In this document: positions 19,041 to 27,131 of the stretch, piece after piece | Position numbering within the stretch: the first letter of the stretch is position 1 | Layout: every line of letters starts with the position of its first letter | Assembly (NCBI GenBank): GCA_025450575.1 | Contig: JANWHE010000007.1 | Location: 1-41,294, forward strand | DNA from: Candidatus Saccharimonadales bacterium | GTDB taxonomy: Bacteria > Patescibacteriota > Saccharimonadia > Saccharimonadales > UBA10212 | Direction: 5' to 3' | DNA length: 41,294 bases | Position numbers and translations under genes: made by a program | The notes under the pieces: generated by a model | The model's input: only the letters and a program-made list of their open reading frames with translations | Databases searched by the model: none | Told to the model about the DNA's origin: nothing

Positions 19041-20075
19041 ATGAGAAATACTATCAACTATTCCGAGCGGCTAGCAGAACTTCTGGACTCTTCGAGTAGG
19101 ATTCTAATCATAACGCATATTTCGCCGGATCCCGACGCTCTGTGCTCACTGCTGCTGGCCGGTACGACGCTGAAGGAAAATTATCCTGATAAAGAAGTTA
19201 CGCTGAGCTGCGAAGAACTAACCGGAGATTTGGAATTCCTGGCCAGTTATCAGGATATTAAGCTGCAACCGCTGGCCGAAGCTATCGAGAATCATCAGCC
19301 TGAGTTGATAATCATGGTCGATGCCATGAATTTCCAGCGGTGTACCAGGGACGACTACCTGGCGGTTTCGGCGAAGGTCAAATCAAATAACATTCAGCTG
19401 ATAATCATCGATCATCACGAGCCGGAAGCTATAGAGGGTAACGATTTATACATTAATAACTCCAGTCCGGCGGCCACCCAAGATGTATACGAGCTATTTT
19501 TCAACCAGATGAAACTGCAAAAACCCGAAGGCTACGCACAGACCGCCATGCTGGGAATCGTCAGTGACACCAACCGTTTCATGTATGACAACCCGCGCCA
19601 CCGGGACACTTTCGCGGTCGTCGACGAGCTATTGGACGCCGGAGCCAGTATCGAGGAGCTGGAGAATAAGCGTAACAGATACACGAAAAATGAAATGCTG
19701 GTTCTAGCCGAACTGTCAGCTAATGTCACTTTGGAGAATGATTTTACATATAGTTTCGTGAGCGACTCGTTCAAGGCCCGGTGGTTCGATTCCGGCAAGA
19801 CCGCCGAAGAGCTGAAGCTGGGCTGCCAGATATTCGTCAACGACTATATCCGTAATATCGGGACTAATAGGTGGGGTTTTATGATCTATCCGGACTTGCT
19901 GGGCGGCTCGAATCTGTACTCGGCGTCCTTCCGTTCGGTCAGCACCGCTAAAGATGTGGCGAAAATTGCCAAAAAACTCGGCGGCGGCGGCCATAAAGCC
20001 TCGGCCGGGGCCAAGTTTGAAGCTGGGTCCGCTAAAGAAGCCATCGATAAAGTTCTGGCAGCTCTAGCTGCCTAG
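19041..20075 (+). CDS. DHH/DHHA1-family phosphoesterase (NrnA-like bifunctional oligoribonuclease/pAp phosphatase)
   Basis: ITHISPDPDALCS, IIMVDAMNFQR, IIIDHHEPE, GGGGHKASAG; ATG at 19041 begins just after the tRNA-Tyr CCA. Confidence 0.9.
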   Translation: MRNTINYSERLAELLDSSSRILIITHISPDPDALCSLLLAGTTLKENYPDKEVTLSCEELTGDLEFLASYQDIKLQPLAEAIENHQPELIIMVDAMNFQRCTRDDYLAVSAKVKSNNIQLIIIDHHEPEAIEGNDLYINNSSPAATQDVYELFFNQMKLQKPEGYAQTAMLGIVSDTNRFMYDNPRHRDTFAVVDELLDAGASIEELENKRNRYTKNEMLVLAELSANVTLENDFTYSFVSDSFKARWFDSGKTAEELKLGCQIFVNDYIRNIGTNRWGFMIYPDLLGGSNLYSASFRSVSTAKDVAKIAKKLGGGGHKASAGAKFEAGSAKEAIDKVLAALAA

Positions 20076-20115
20076 ATTCAGACCGCTAAATCTAGTAAAA
20101 TACTACAGTTATCGC

Positions 20116-20190
20116 GCCGTGATAGCTCAGTGGTAGAGCACCTCCATGGTAAGGAGGGGGTCCCGGGTTCAAGTCCCGGTCACGGCTCCA
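20116..20190 (+). tRNA. tRNA-Thr (anticodon GGT), encoded CCA
   Basis: GCCGTGA...TCACGGC acceptor; anticodon arm CCTCCATGGTAAGGAGG; T-arm GGGTTCAAGTCCC; TCCA. Confidence 0.95.
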
Positions 20191-20208
20191 CCGATTTTTT
20201 AGCTCACG

Positions 20209-20214
20209 TATAAT
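20209..20214 (+). promoter_or_regulatory. -10 box TATAAT, 9 nt before the ATG of the Cys-pair protein
   Basis: cacgTATAATataaccattATG. Confidence 0.6.
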
Positions 20215-20223
20215 ATAACCATT

Positions 20224-21333
20224 ATGTTTAAAGGTAAAGGGCAAACAATAGGCCTTTTTCTAGGAGTCGTCGGTGTGGCTCTACTGGCAGCGGCTATTTT
20301 TCATTTTAAGTCTTCGTCCCAGTCGTATCAGCTAGGGGCTTACAGTTTCAATAATCAGCAAGCAAATCTTCAGGAATTTGAAAAGGAAATACAGACTTTC
20401 GGAGATAAGCGCGCTTACAACCGGCTAGCCGCCGCGGTAGCTAACCTATCGGCCGACGATCAGCACGAATACGGCCACTTATTTGGTGAAGCCCTGTATA
20501 AAGAGGAGGGCCTGAAGGCGATCGCGGTCTGCGATACGAGATTTTCTTATGGTTGCTTCCACCAGGTTTTATCCGACGCGCTGATTCATTACGGCCCTTC
20601 AGCGGTGCCGATGCTCGACCAAAGGTGCAAGCAGGTTCTAAAAGAGGCTTATTTATCTTGTCAGCATGGACTGGGTCATGGCATCTTGGTGTCGATCGGC
20701 CTGAATAGGAACGGCTATGATGAAACCCGTCTCCAAGAGGCTTTGGCGGATTGCGCGAAACTGCCGGACGATCAACCACTGGGCGGTTGTGATGGCGGCG
20801 TTTATATGGAATATAACCTGCGTACCGTCGCCGACGTAGAGCTGAATCAGAGAGCGATCCGCCCCATGCAGCCGGACGATTCCAATTTTCCTTGCGACCA
20901 GCTGGAGCTTAAGCAGCAGCCCACCTGTTATTTTTGGATGCCGCAATGGTGGGCTTTAGCCGGCGCTTTGCGTTACGCCAGCACTCAGAGCTTAAGCGAC
21001 GATAAGCTCTACCAGATAACAGGCTCCTTCTGCGATAAGCTTCCCAAGGAGTCCAGCCGTACCTGTTTTGAGGGTATCGGCTATGCCTCCATCTCCACGG
21101 CCAAATTTGAGGCCGAGCGTACCTTAAGTCTATGTAACCTCGCTTCTTCCGATAAGCTGAACAACCTATATTGCCGCTCGTTCGCGGCCAGTATGCTCAA
21201 GAGCGTCACGCGGGATGGCTCTACCGCCCTGGCGATGTGCCGGGGCTTGGAGGGCAGCAGTCAGACTTTCTGCGTGGCGTACGCCAAAGAGGAGGGTAAT
21301 TTCTTCACGTCGTTACCCGACCCGGTTTTATAG
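20224..21333 (+). CDS. Membrane-anchored extracytoplasmic protein with seven Cys-pair repeats; hypothetical
   Basis: N-terminal TM TIGLFLGVVGVALLAAAIFHF; 14 cysteines, all in seven CX7-12C pairs; HEYGH and CQHGLGHG motifs. Confidence 0.85.
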   Translation: MFKGKGQTIGLFLGVVGVALLAAAIFHFKSSSQSYQLGAYSFNNQQANLQEFEKEIQTFGDKRAYNRLAAAVANLSADDQHEYGHLFGEALYKEEGLKAIAVCDTRFSYGCFHQVLSDALIHYGPSAVPMLDQRCKQVLKEAYLSCQHGLGHGILVSIGLNRNGYDETRLQEALADCAKLPDDQPLGGCDGGVYMEYNLRTVADVELNQRAIRPMQPDDSNFPCDQLELKQQPTCYFWMPQWWALAGALRYASTQSLSDDKLYQITGSFCDKLPKESSRTCFEGIGYASISTAKFEAERTLSLCNLASSDKLNNLYCRSFAASMLKSVTRDGSTALAMCRGLEGSSQTFCVAYAKEEGNFFTSLPDPVL

Positions 21334-21415
21334 TCATCCGGCGTGTGAGAAAAACTACGCTTGATATGTGAGATAGCATACAGCGGGCAGTGGCATCGTA
21401 GTATTAAATAGACTT

Positions 21416-21492
21416 ATGCTTGATTAGCCCGGACCAATTATAGGCATCAAGCATGAACCCTGCGGGATGTGGAGACGCAGGGTTCTTTGTTT
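21416..21492 (+). terminator. Two abutting hairpins, the second followed by a T-rich tract; terminator, possibly the 3' end of a small RNA
   Basis: ATGCTTGAT(21416-21424)/ATCAAGCAT(21446-21454) and GAACCCTGCG(21455-21464)/CGCAGGGTTC(21476-21485) then tttgttt. Confidence 0.65.
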
Positions 21493-21507
21493 GGCGCTGC
21501 TCAACCG

Positions 21508-21536
21508 TTGTAAACATCATTTCTATCTGTTATAAT
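21508..21536 (+). promoter_or_regulatory. Promoter of rpmG: TTGTAA-N17-TATAAT, 9 nt before the ATG
   Basis: TTGTAA at 21508-21513, TATAAT at 21531-21536, ATG at 21546. Confidence 0.7.
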
Positions 21537-21545
21537 TTCTGGGTT

Positions 21546-21749
21546 ATGGCGAAAAAAGGTGACAAACGTAAAATTATCGGTCTGACATGCGAGGCTTGCA
21601 AGCAGCGCCATTATTACACAACCAAGAACACCATGAACACCCCCGATAAGGTGGAGCTTATTAAATATTGTCCGGTCAAGCGGGTCCAAGCCAAGCAAAC
21701 CGAAACTAAAAAGAGTTTAGGCCGCAACGAAGTCAAGCCCCGCCGCTAA
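21546..21749 (+). CDS. rpmG: 50S ribosomal protein L33 (partly degenerate zinc site)
   Basis: MAKKGDKRKIIGLTCEACKQRHYYTTKNTMNTPDKVELIKYCPVKRVQAKQTETK; internal start in ORF 21453..21749. Confidence 0.92.
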   Translation: MAKKGDKRKIIGLTCEACKQRHYYTTKNTMNTPDKVELIKYCPVKRVQAKQTETKKSLGRNEVKPRR

Positions 21750-23671
21750 GAGTTGGCGAGTTTCAAGACGGTCTCTAAGAAAGTAGAGTGGCTCCAGACC
21801 AGTGGGCAGACGCCGACGCCGATACCGGTGGTCGGGTCGGCCTGCTCGGCCAGCATGCCGCTGTCGCCGGCCCTGGCTTGGACCCAATCTATCAGTTTGA
21901 CGGCTTCATCGCGCCGCCCGTTAGCCATATAATACTGAGCCAGCCAAAGGCTGGTAATCATCCAGGGGTTGCCTAGTTTCGTTTTGTCGGCCAAGAAGTA
22001 GTCATCGTGCTCGTAGCGCGGGACTCCGCCGATAGGCGTGGGAGCCAATAGCGTTTCTTCCACAGCTTTGACGCTGGCCGCCAATTTATCTGAGTCGGCC
22101 TGGGCGTATTGGAAAGCGCCGAAGAAGGTCGCCGCGTCGACCGTAGCGTCCGATTTGATCTCGTTGTGCGGCTGAAGCAAGAGACTTTTTATATAAGCAC
22201 CGTCAGCGCCCACCAGGGATTTAAGACCCGTATCAATCCGGGCCTTGGCGGCCAGCCAGCGTTCCTTGTCGTCTGTCTTATTGAATCTCTCGGCGATTTT
22301 CGCGGACGCCTCCACGGCCATCAGCGTCACGAAAACCGTGTAAGTGAAGGTCGCGAACTTCTGCTCCCATAAGTCATAGCTGGCATGCGGCAGACTGGTC
22401 TGATCGTCAATGAACTTAGCCATGAAATCGGCGCAGGGCTGGATGAACCTGCCGTACAGGTTACGGACAAAGTCCTCGTCGTTAGAAGACTCCAGATATT
22501 TGTACAGCGCATAGATTACGATAGCCGTTTCATCCTCCTGGATTGGCAGTTCGGGGTGATTCAAGTGCAGAAGCGGGTGCCAAGTGCTGCCCAGAGCCCG
22601 GTCGGGCTGGTATTTGTGCATCATATAGCCGTCGGGATTCATCGTGTCGGCGCAGAATTGGAAGAACCGGCGCGGCTCCTCTTTATAGCCTAGCTCTATC
22701 AGCGGCAGGATGGCATAAGCGCCGTCGCGCGGCCAGACATAACTGTAATAATCGCGTCCATAATTATAGATTGACGAGTCGGCGCTGGCGATGATGCCAC
22801 CGTGGCGATCGATGTGGGCCTTTACGATCATCAGCGATTTGGTGGCTAGTTGACGATAACGCTCATCGATTCCATCTAGGTGGTCACCGGAAATCGCTAG
22901 CCAGTCCTTCCAGGTCTGGCGCGTGGCTTGGAACCTTTCGTTAACTCCGTCTTTTAGGAATAGTTTGTGGAATTTTTCAGCATCGCGCTGAGAGTCGGCG
23001 GCTACCACCCAGTAATTAATGGTTTTCGACTGGTTGGGCTCCAAGTTGAGAACCGTCCGCATGACGCTGTCCACGCCGCCATGTTCCACTAAGCTGCCGG
23101 ACAGTTCGCCGTCCTCGGCGTCTTTGAATGTGCCCTCCTTGCCCTCGATACCGCAATTGCCGACGGCGAACTGGTCGAAGGGGCGGCCATCCTGGTCCTC
23201 GGCATAGATTAAAAGCGACGACCAGCCTTTGTAATCTAAGATATAAGGGCCTTCCGGCACATATAGGGCCGTATCGCTGCGCCCAGCCCGCGAGATCTGA
23301 AAGGCCTGATGGTTAAACAGCCGGATTTCGCGCGGACCGTCGGCCAGGTTCGTGACTTTTATCATACGGACCAAGACCGGATAGTGGGTGTCGACGAAGT
23401 CCTGGAAGTCCAATCGGACTTTCAGCTTCGGGTGTTCGGCGCTGATACGGCTGACTAAAGCCCTATCCTCGAAGTCCATCCTGATGTCCCAGCTGTCGTC
23501 GTCCAGCCAGCTGAACTTGCCATCGACCCACACGCCTATCTTGTGGTTAAGATTACGCGATGAGGATAAGTTCTCTAGGCCGACATAAGGGAAATAAAAA
23601 TCGTGGACCGTGGCGTGTTCGTCCAAACCGACTAAGATATGCGAATTGCTTAAGATAACCGGTCTGCCCAC
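21746..23671 (-). CDS. Glycoside hydrolase family 15-like protein (glucoamylase/trehalase type)
   Basis: N-terminal MGRPVILSNSHILVGLDEHATVHDFYFPYVGLENL; (alpha/alpha)6 motifs YGRDYYSYVWPRDGAYAILPLIELGY, SYDLWEQKFATFTYTV. Confidence 0.9.
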   Translation of the reverse strand: MGRPVILSNSHILVGLDEHATVHDFYFPYVGLENLSSSRNLNHKIGVWVDGKFSWLDDDSWDIRMDFEDRALVSRISAEHPKLKVRLDFQDFVDTHYPVLVRMIKVTNLADGPREIRLFNHQAFQISRAGRSDTALYVPEGPYILDYKGWSSLLIYAEDQDGRPFDQFAVGNCGIEGKEGTFKDAEDGELSGSLVEHGGVDSVMRTVLNLEPNQSKTINYWVVAADSQRDAEKFHKLFLKDGVNERFQATRQTWKDWLAISGDHLDGIDERYRQLATKSLMIVKAHIDRHGGIIASADSSIYNYGRDYYSYVWPRDGAYAILPLIELGYKEEPRRFFQFCADTMNPDGYMMHKYQPDRALGSTWHPLLHLNHPELPIQEDETAIVIYALYKYLESSNDEDFVRNLYGRFIQPCADFMAKFIDDQTSLPHASYDLWEQKFATFTYTVFVTLMAVEASAKIAERFNKTDDKERWLAAKARIDTGLKSLVGADGAYIKSLLLQPHNEIKSDATVDAATFFGAFQYAQADSDKLAASVKAVEETLLAPTPIGGVPRYEHDDYFLADKTKLGNPWMITSLWLAQYYMANGRRDEAVKLIDWVQARAGDSGMLAEQADPTTGIGVGVCPLVWSHSTFLETVLKLANS

Positions 23672-24898
23672 CTAAACGGTCTCCTTTTGGATTATATTAT
23701 CCTGAAATATGGCTGTCCGCCAGTGTAAATCGTGGTAAACGTTCATAAAGTTCAAAAACGCGTCGTAGGGCGACTTATAAGGACTGAAGTAAGCGTGGAC
23801 GTCGCCGTCGCTGAACCACTTGGTGCACATGTAATAAAAATGGTCGCTGGCCTGCAGCCGCCGCCAGTCGTCAATCAGCTGCCAGTCACCACTGCCCATG
23901 ATTGTCTCGCCCAGGTCATAAACGGCTTTGATGGCTTCCTGCTGCATGGAGTTACCCAGCCAGGCGGTCAGATCGCGCTCGGTATCCGCCCAAGTCACCG
24001 TATTCTGAATGTCGATGTCATCCTTGACCTCCAGCTTGTCGATTGCCTCGCTGAAATTCATGAACGAATGGTCTGGCTTGGACAGCCATTTTTCCGGCAG
24101 GTCTTCTAGGAAGTCAAAGATGCCGGTGTCTTCCCACTGGTGCTCGCCGAAAGTCTCATAATCCATAAAAAGGTTGAAGACTTCGCCGTGGTCGGTGCCG
24201 TTGATCCAGTTGATGAATTTGTCGACCGTCAGCGGCCAGCCCTCCCAGTCCCGATTACCAAACCGGAAGGCGATATCGTCACTTAAACGGTAGTTCTTAA
24301 GAAGTAATTTTATATTTTCAGCGCCGGCCGGCCGATAGAGGAAGTTGGGGCTGCGCCACCCCAGAACCGGGTCCCAACCTTCGGCCAGTATTCCCTTAAA
24401 ACCGGCTTGGTCGGCCCATTGGCCCAGCTGGTTGTTATAGGCCAGCTCGGTGTTCCGAAAGACCGTCGGCGTCTGGCCGAACAGCTGCTCAATCTTTCGT
24501 TTATGCTGTTCGACTTGGCGCTCGAACTCCGGCCGGTCATAAAAAAAAGCCAAGCTGTGGTAGTAGGTCTCGCTGGCGATTTCCAACCGCCCGGTGCTCG
24601 CCAGGTCCTGGAAGCTGGTCAGCACGTCCGGCGCCCAGGCTTCCAGCTGTTCCAGCAGCAGGCCGGTTATCGACAGGTTGATTTTGAAATCAGGGTGCTT
24701 ATCCAGCAAAGCATTCAGTTTCCGGTTGGTCGGTAAGTAGGATTTTTGGGCGACTTTCTCTATGACCCGGCGGTTGCTGTTGCTGTTAGCATCATCCGTA
24801 TCGAAGTAATTGTGGGACTGGGTGGCCTCAAAAATTGTGTAATTACGCAGTCTCCACGGCTGATGGGCGTGCAGATAAAAAATTATGGAGCGGCTCAT
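23672..24898 (-). CDS. Glycoside hydrolase family 57 protein (alpha-amylase-like)
   Basis: SIIFYLHAHQPWRLR, FRNTELAYNN, LFMDYETFGEHQW, typical GH57 N-terminus and catalytic region. Confidence 0.92.
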   Translation of the reverse strand: MSRSIIFYLHAHQPWRLRNYTIFEATQSHNYFDTDDANSNSNRRVIEKVAQKSYLPTNRKLNALLDKHPDFKINLSITGLLLEQLEAWAPDVLTSFQDLASTGRLEIASETYYHSLAFFYDRPEFERQVEQHKRKIEQLFGQTPTVFRNTELAYNNQLGQWADQAGFKGILAEGWDPVLGWRSPNFLYRPAGAENIKLLLKNYRLSDDIAFRFGNRDWEGWPLTVDKFINWINGTDHGEVFNLFMDYETFGEHQWEDTGIFDFLEDLPEKWLSKPDHSFMNFSEAIDKLEVKDDIDIQNTVTWADTERDLTAWLGNSMQQEAIKAVYDLGETIMGSGDWQLIDDWRRLQASDHFYYMCTKWFSDGDVHAYFSPYKSPYDAFLNFMNVYHDLHWRTAIFQDNIIQKETV

Positions 24899-26091
24899 GC
24901 ATAGGCTCCGGCCATCTTCTGATAGCGGCTGTTAATCTTATCGGCGGTCTGCTGCCAGCTGAGCTTCTCGAATTCTATGCGGGCGTTGCGGGACAGCTCG
25001 TCCAGTAGCGCCTGGCTGCGCAGCGCACCGATGATCTTGCTGGCCATCAGATCGATATCCCAGAAATCGACCTTCAGGCAGCTTCTTAGGACTTCGCTGG
25101 CCCCCGACTGATAACTGATAAGCGACGGCGTGCCATAACCGGCGGCTTCGAACGGTGTCAAGCCGAATGGTTCGGATATCGATGGCATGACGAATAAATC
25201 GGCTATCGAAAAGGCGTCGCGCAGCCGCTGGCCGCGCTGGAAACCGGTGAATATCACATTGCGGGCGATACCGTTGTCGGCCGCCAGGCGGATAAGTTCG
25301 TCTTTCTGTTCGCCGTCGCCGACAATCAGAAAAACTGTCCGCGGGTTGTAATCCACCACCTGTCGGGCGGCGGCCAAAAGATGGGGCAGGCCTTTTTGAA
25401 CCGTCAGGCGCCCGGCGTTCGCCACCACCCGCCAGCCCTTGTCTTTCAGATACTTAAGGTAGTGATAGCTATTGTTGCCGTCCGAAAACTCGAAAACGTC
25501 GGGATCAATGCTGTTATGGGCGACTTCTATCTTGTCGGCGGGAATACCATAATCATCCACTATCATCTGTTTTGTCCGTTCGCTGACGGCGAAGACATGG
25601 TCGGCCAGCAGCATCGACGTAGCTTCGACTTTCCGTACCAGCGGATTGCCGCCGTGGCCGCCGGCTCGGTCGCGCTCAATAGAATGGACGTGCAGGACTA
25701 TCGGACAGCCATGTCTTTCCCTGAGCAGTAAAGCCGCCCGGAAAGTCAGCCAGTCGTGGGCGTGCACGATATCGAATTCCATCGATTCCGCCAAAAGACC
25801 GACGCGGTGCGCGTAAAGCTCTTGCTGGTCGTGAAGATCCAGGTCAAAGCTGCCGCTGGCGGTCAGGTATTTATAGCTTTCATAAACGCCCGTGGCGTAG
25901 GGGATAGGCGCTGTGGCGTCCGACGCGCCGAGGACTTTCATAAAATCATAGCCGGCAGTCGGCGAGTAGGGGAGTATGAAACTGATATCGGCCCCGGATG
26001 ATGCCAAAGCTTTGCTAAGCTGCAGGCATGCTACGCCTAAACCACCACTGTTGTGAGGAGGCAGCTCCCAACCGAGCATGAGTACCCTCAT
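24895..26091 (-). CDS. Glycosyltransferase family 4 (glycogen-synthase-like)
   Basis: MRVLMLGWELPPHNSGGLGVACLQLSKAL, HAHDWLTFRAALLL, VANAGRLTVQKGLPHLL, DLFVMPSISEPFGLTPFEAAGYGTPSL. Confidence 0.93.
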   Translation of the reverse strand: MRVLMLGWELPPHNSGGLGVACLQLSKALASSGADISFILPYSPTAGYDFMKVLGASDATAPIPYATGVYESYKYLTASGSFDLDLHDQQELYAHRVGLLAESMEFDIVHAHDWLTFRAALLLRERHGCPIVLHVHSIERDRAGGHGGNPLVRKVEATSMLLADHVFAVSERTKQMIVDDYGIPADKIEVAHNSIDPDVFEFSDGNNSYHYLKYLKDKGWRVVANAGRLTVQKGLPHLLAAARQVVDYNPRTVFLIVGDGEQKDELIRLAADNGIARNVIFTGFQRGQRLRDAFSIADLFVMPSISEPFGLTPFEAAGYGTPSLISYQSGASEVLRSCLKVDFWDIDLMASKIIGALRSQALLDELSRNARIEFEKLSWQQTADKINSRYQKMAGAYA

Positions 26092-26149
26092 TTTTTTTGC
26101 GACAAGCCCCTTTTTTCTTTGATGTTAACGCACTATTTATGTTGTTTAA

Positions 26150-26178
26150 ATTATATCTCTATACCCCTTCAAGCACAA
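26150..26178 (-). promoter_or_regulatory. Candidate promoter of the GT4-GH57-GH15 operon: TTGTGC-N17-TATAAT
   Basis: Reverse complement reads ggTTGTGCttgaaggggtatagagaTATAATttaaac; ~50 nt leader to the ATG at 26091. Confidence 0.55.
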
Positions 26179-26210
26179 CCATAATTAAAGGAGAAACCGC
26201 ATTCCGCTTA

Positions 26211-26226
26211 TGTGATTCAAATCACA
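26211..26226. promoter_or_regulatory. CRP/FNR-superfamily-like operator TGTGA-N6-TCACA
   Basis: TGTGATTCAAATCACA in the tRNA-Trp/GT4 divergent intergenic region. Confidence 0.5.
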
Positions 26227-26283
26227 AACGATCCATTGGTAGAGTCATAGGTGCGATAACAGGAGAAATATCCGTACATACGA

Positions 26284-26289
26284 TATAAT
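26284..26289 (+). promoter_or_regulatory. -10 box TATAAT of tRNA-Trp
   Basis: acgaTATAATcacattgcgt then tRNA 5' end at 26300. Confidence 0.6.
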
Positions 26290-26299
26290 CACATTGCGT

Positions 26300-26375
26300 A
26301 GGGGAGTAGCTCAGTTGGTAGAGCATCGGTCTCCAAAACCGAGGGTCGCAGGTTCAAGTCCTGTCTCCCCTGCCA
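26300..26375 (+). tRNA. tRNA-Trp (anticodon CCA), encoded CCA
   Basis: AGGGGAG...CTCCCCT acceptor, anticodon loop CTCCAAA, T-arm AGGTTCAAGTCCT, GCCA end. Confidence 0.95.
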
Positions 26376-26467
26376 CGCACAAAACGGATAGATCTTATCA
26401 CGGCGGAAGCAGTATAGGCGTTATCACTTTATGATAAGAGGGCGGGGTGATAATATTTAGGTCAGAT

Positions 26468-27127
26468 ATGGCAAAAATCGAACTATCCAGGCCGGTGTTG
26501 ATTTGTCTCTATGGCTATCCGGGGTCGGGCAAAAGCTACTTATCGCGGAACCTGTCCAACGAGATCCGGCTGGCCCAGGTCAGCGCCGATCGCATCCGTA
26601 ATGAGTTGTTCCAGAACCCGCGCTATGATTCCCAAGAGAACGCCATAGTCACCCACCTGATGGATTATATGAGCGAGGAATTCCTAAATGCCGGGGTCAG
26701 CATGGTTTATGACACTAATGCTCTGCGGGTAGCCCAGCGGCGCAAACTGCGCGAACTGGCCCGCAAACACAAAGCCGAGTACCTGCTTATCTGGATACAG
26801 GTAGATCTGGAGACGGCCTTCCTGCGCACCCAGGACCGGGACCGCCGGACCATGGACGACCGCTATGCCGAACCGCAGACCAAATCGACTTTCGACCGTC
26901 AACTATCCGGCATGCAGAACCCGGAAGGCGAAGATTACCTTGTTATTAGCGGCAAACACACCTTCTCTACCCAGAAAAACCTGATCATCAACCGGCTATA
27001 CCAGCTGGGGCTGCTGGGCAGCGATACCGTCCAGCACAAAGTCGCCATGCCGGATCTTATCAACCTAGTTCCTAACCCCCAAGCCGGACGAGTCGACTTT
27101 TCCCGGCGCAATATCACGATAAGCTGA
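26468..27127 (+). CDS. P-loop kinase / zeta-toxin-like AAA ATPase
   Basis: MAKIELSRPVLICLYGYPGSGKSYLSRNLSNEI (Walker A), VYDTNALRVAQRRKLRELARKHKAEYLLIWIQVD; likely start 26468 rather than 26447. Confidence 0.85.
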   Translation: MAKIELSRPVLICLYGYPGSGKSYLSRNLSNEIRLAQVSADRIRNELFQNPRYDSQENAIVTHLMDYMSEEFLNAGVSMVYDTNALRVAQRRKLRELARKHKAEYLLIWIQVDLETAFLRTQDRDRRTMDDRYAEPQTKSTFDRQLSGMQNPEGEDYLVISGKHTFSTQKNLIINRLYQLGLLGSDTVQHKVAMPDLINLVPNPQAGRVDFSRRNITIS

Positions 27128-27131
27128 TCCT

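Noticed and set aside
21340-21492. SRP (4.5S) RNA or known riboswitch
   Set aside because: No SRP GNAR tetraloop/core motif or recognisable riboswitch core; kept only as an unassigned structured region.
26447-26467. Upstream start (26447) of the P-loop kinase ORF
   Set aside because: The added MIIFRSD would overlap the putative operator/-10 region; ATG 26468 (MAKIELSRPV) is more plausible.
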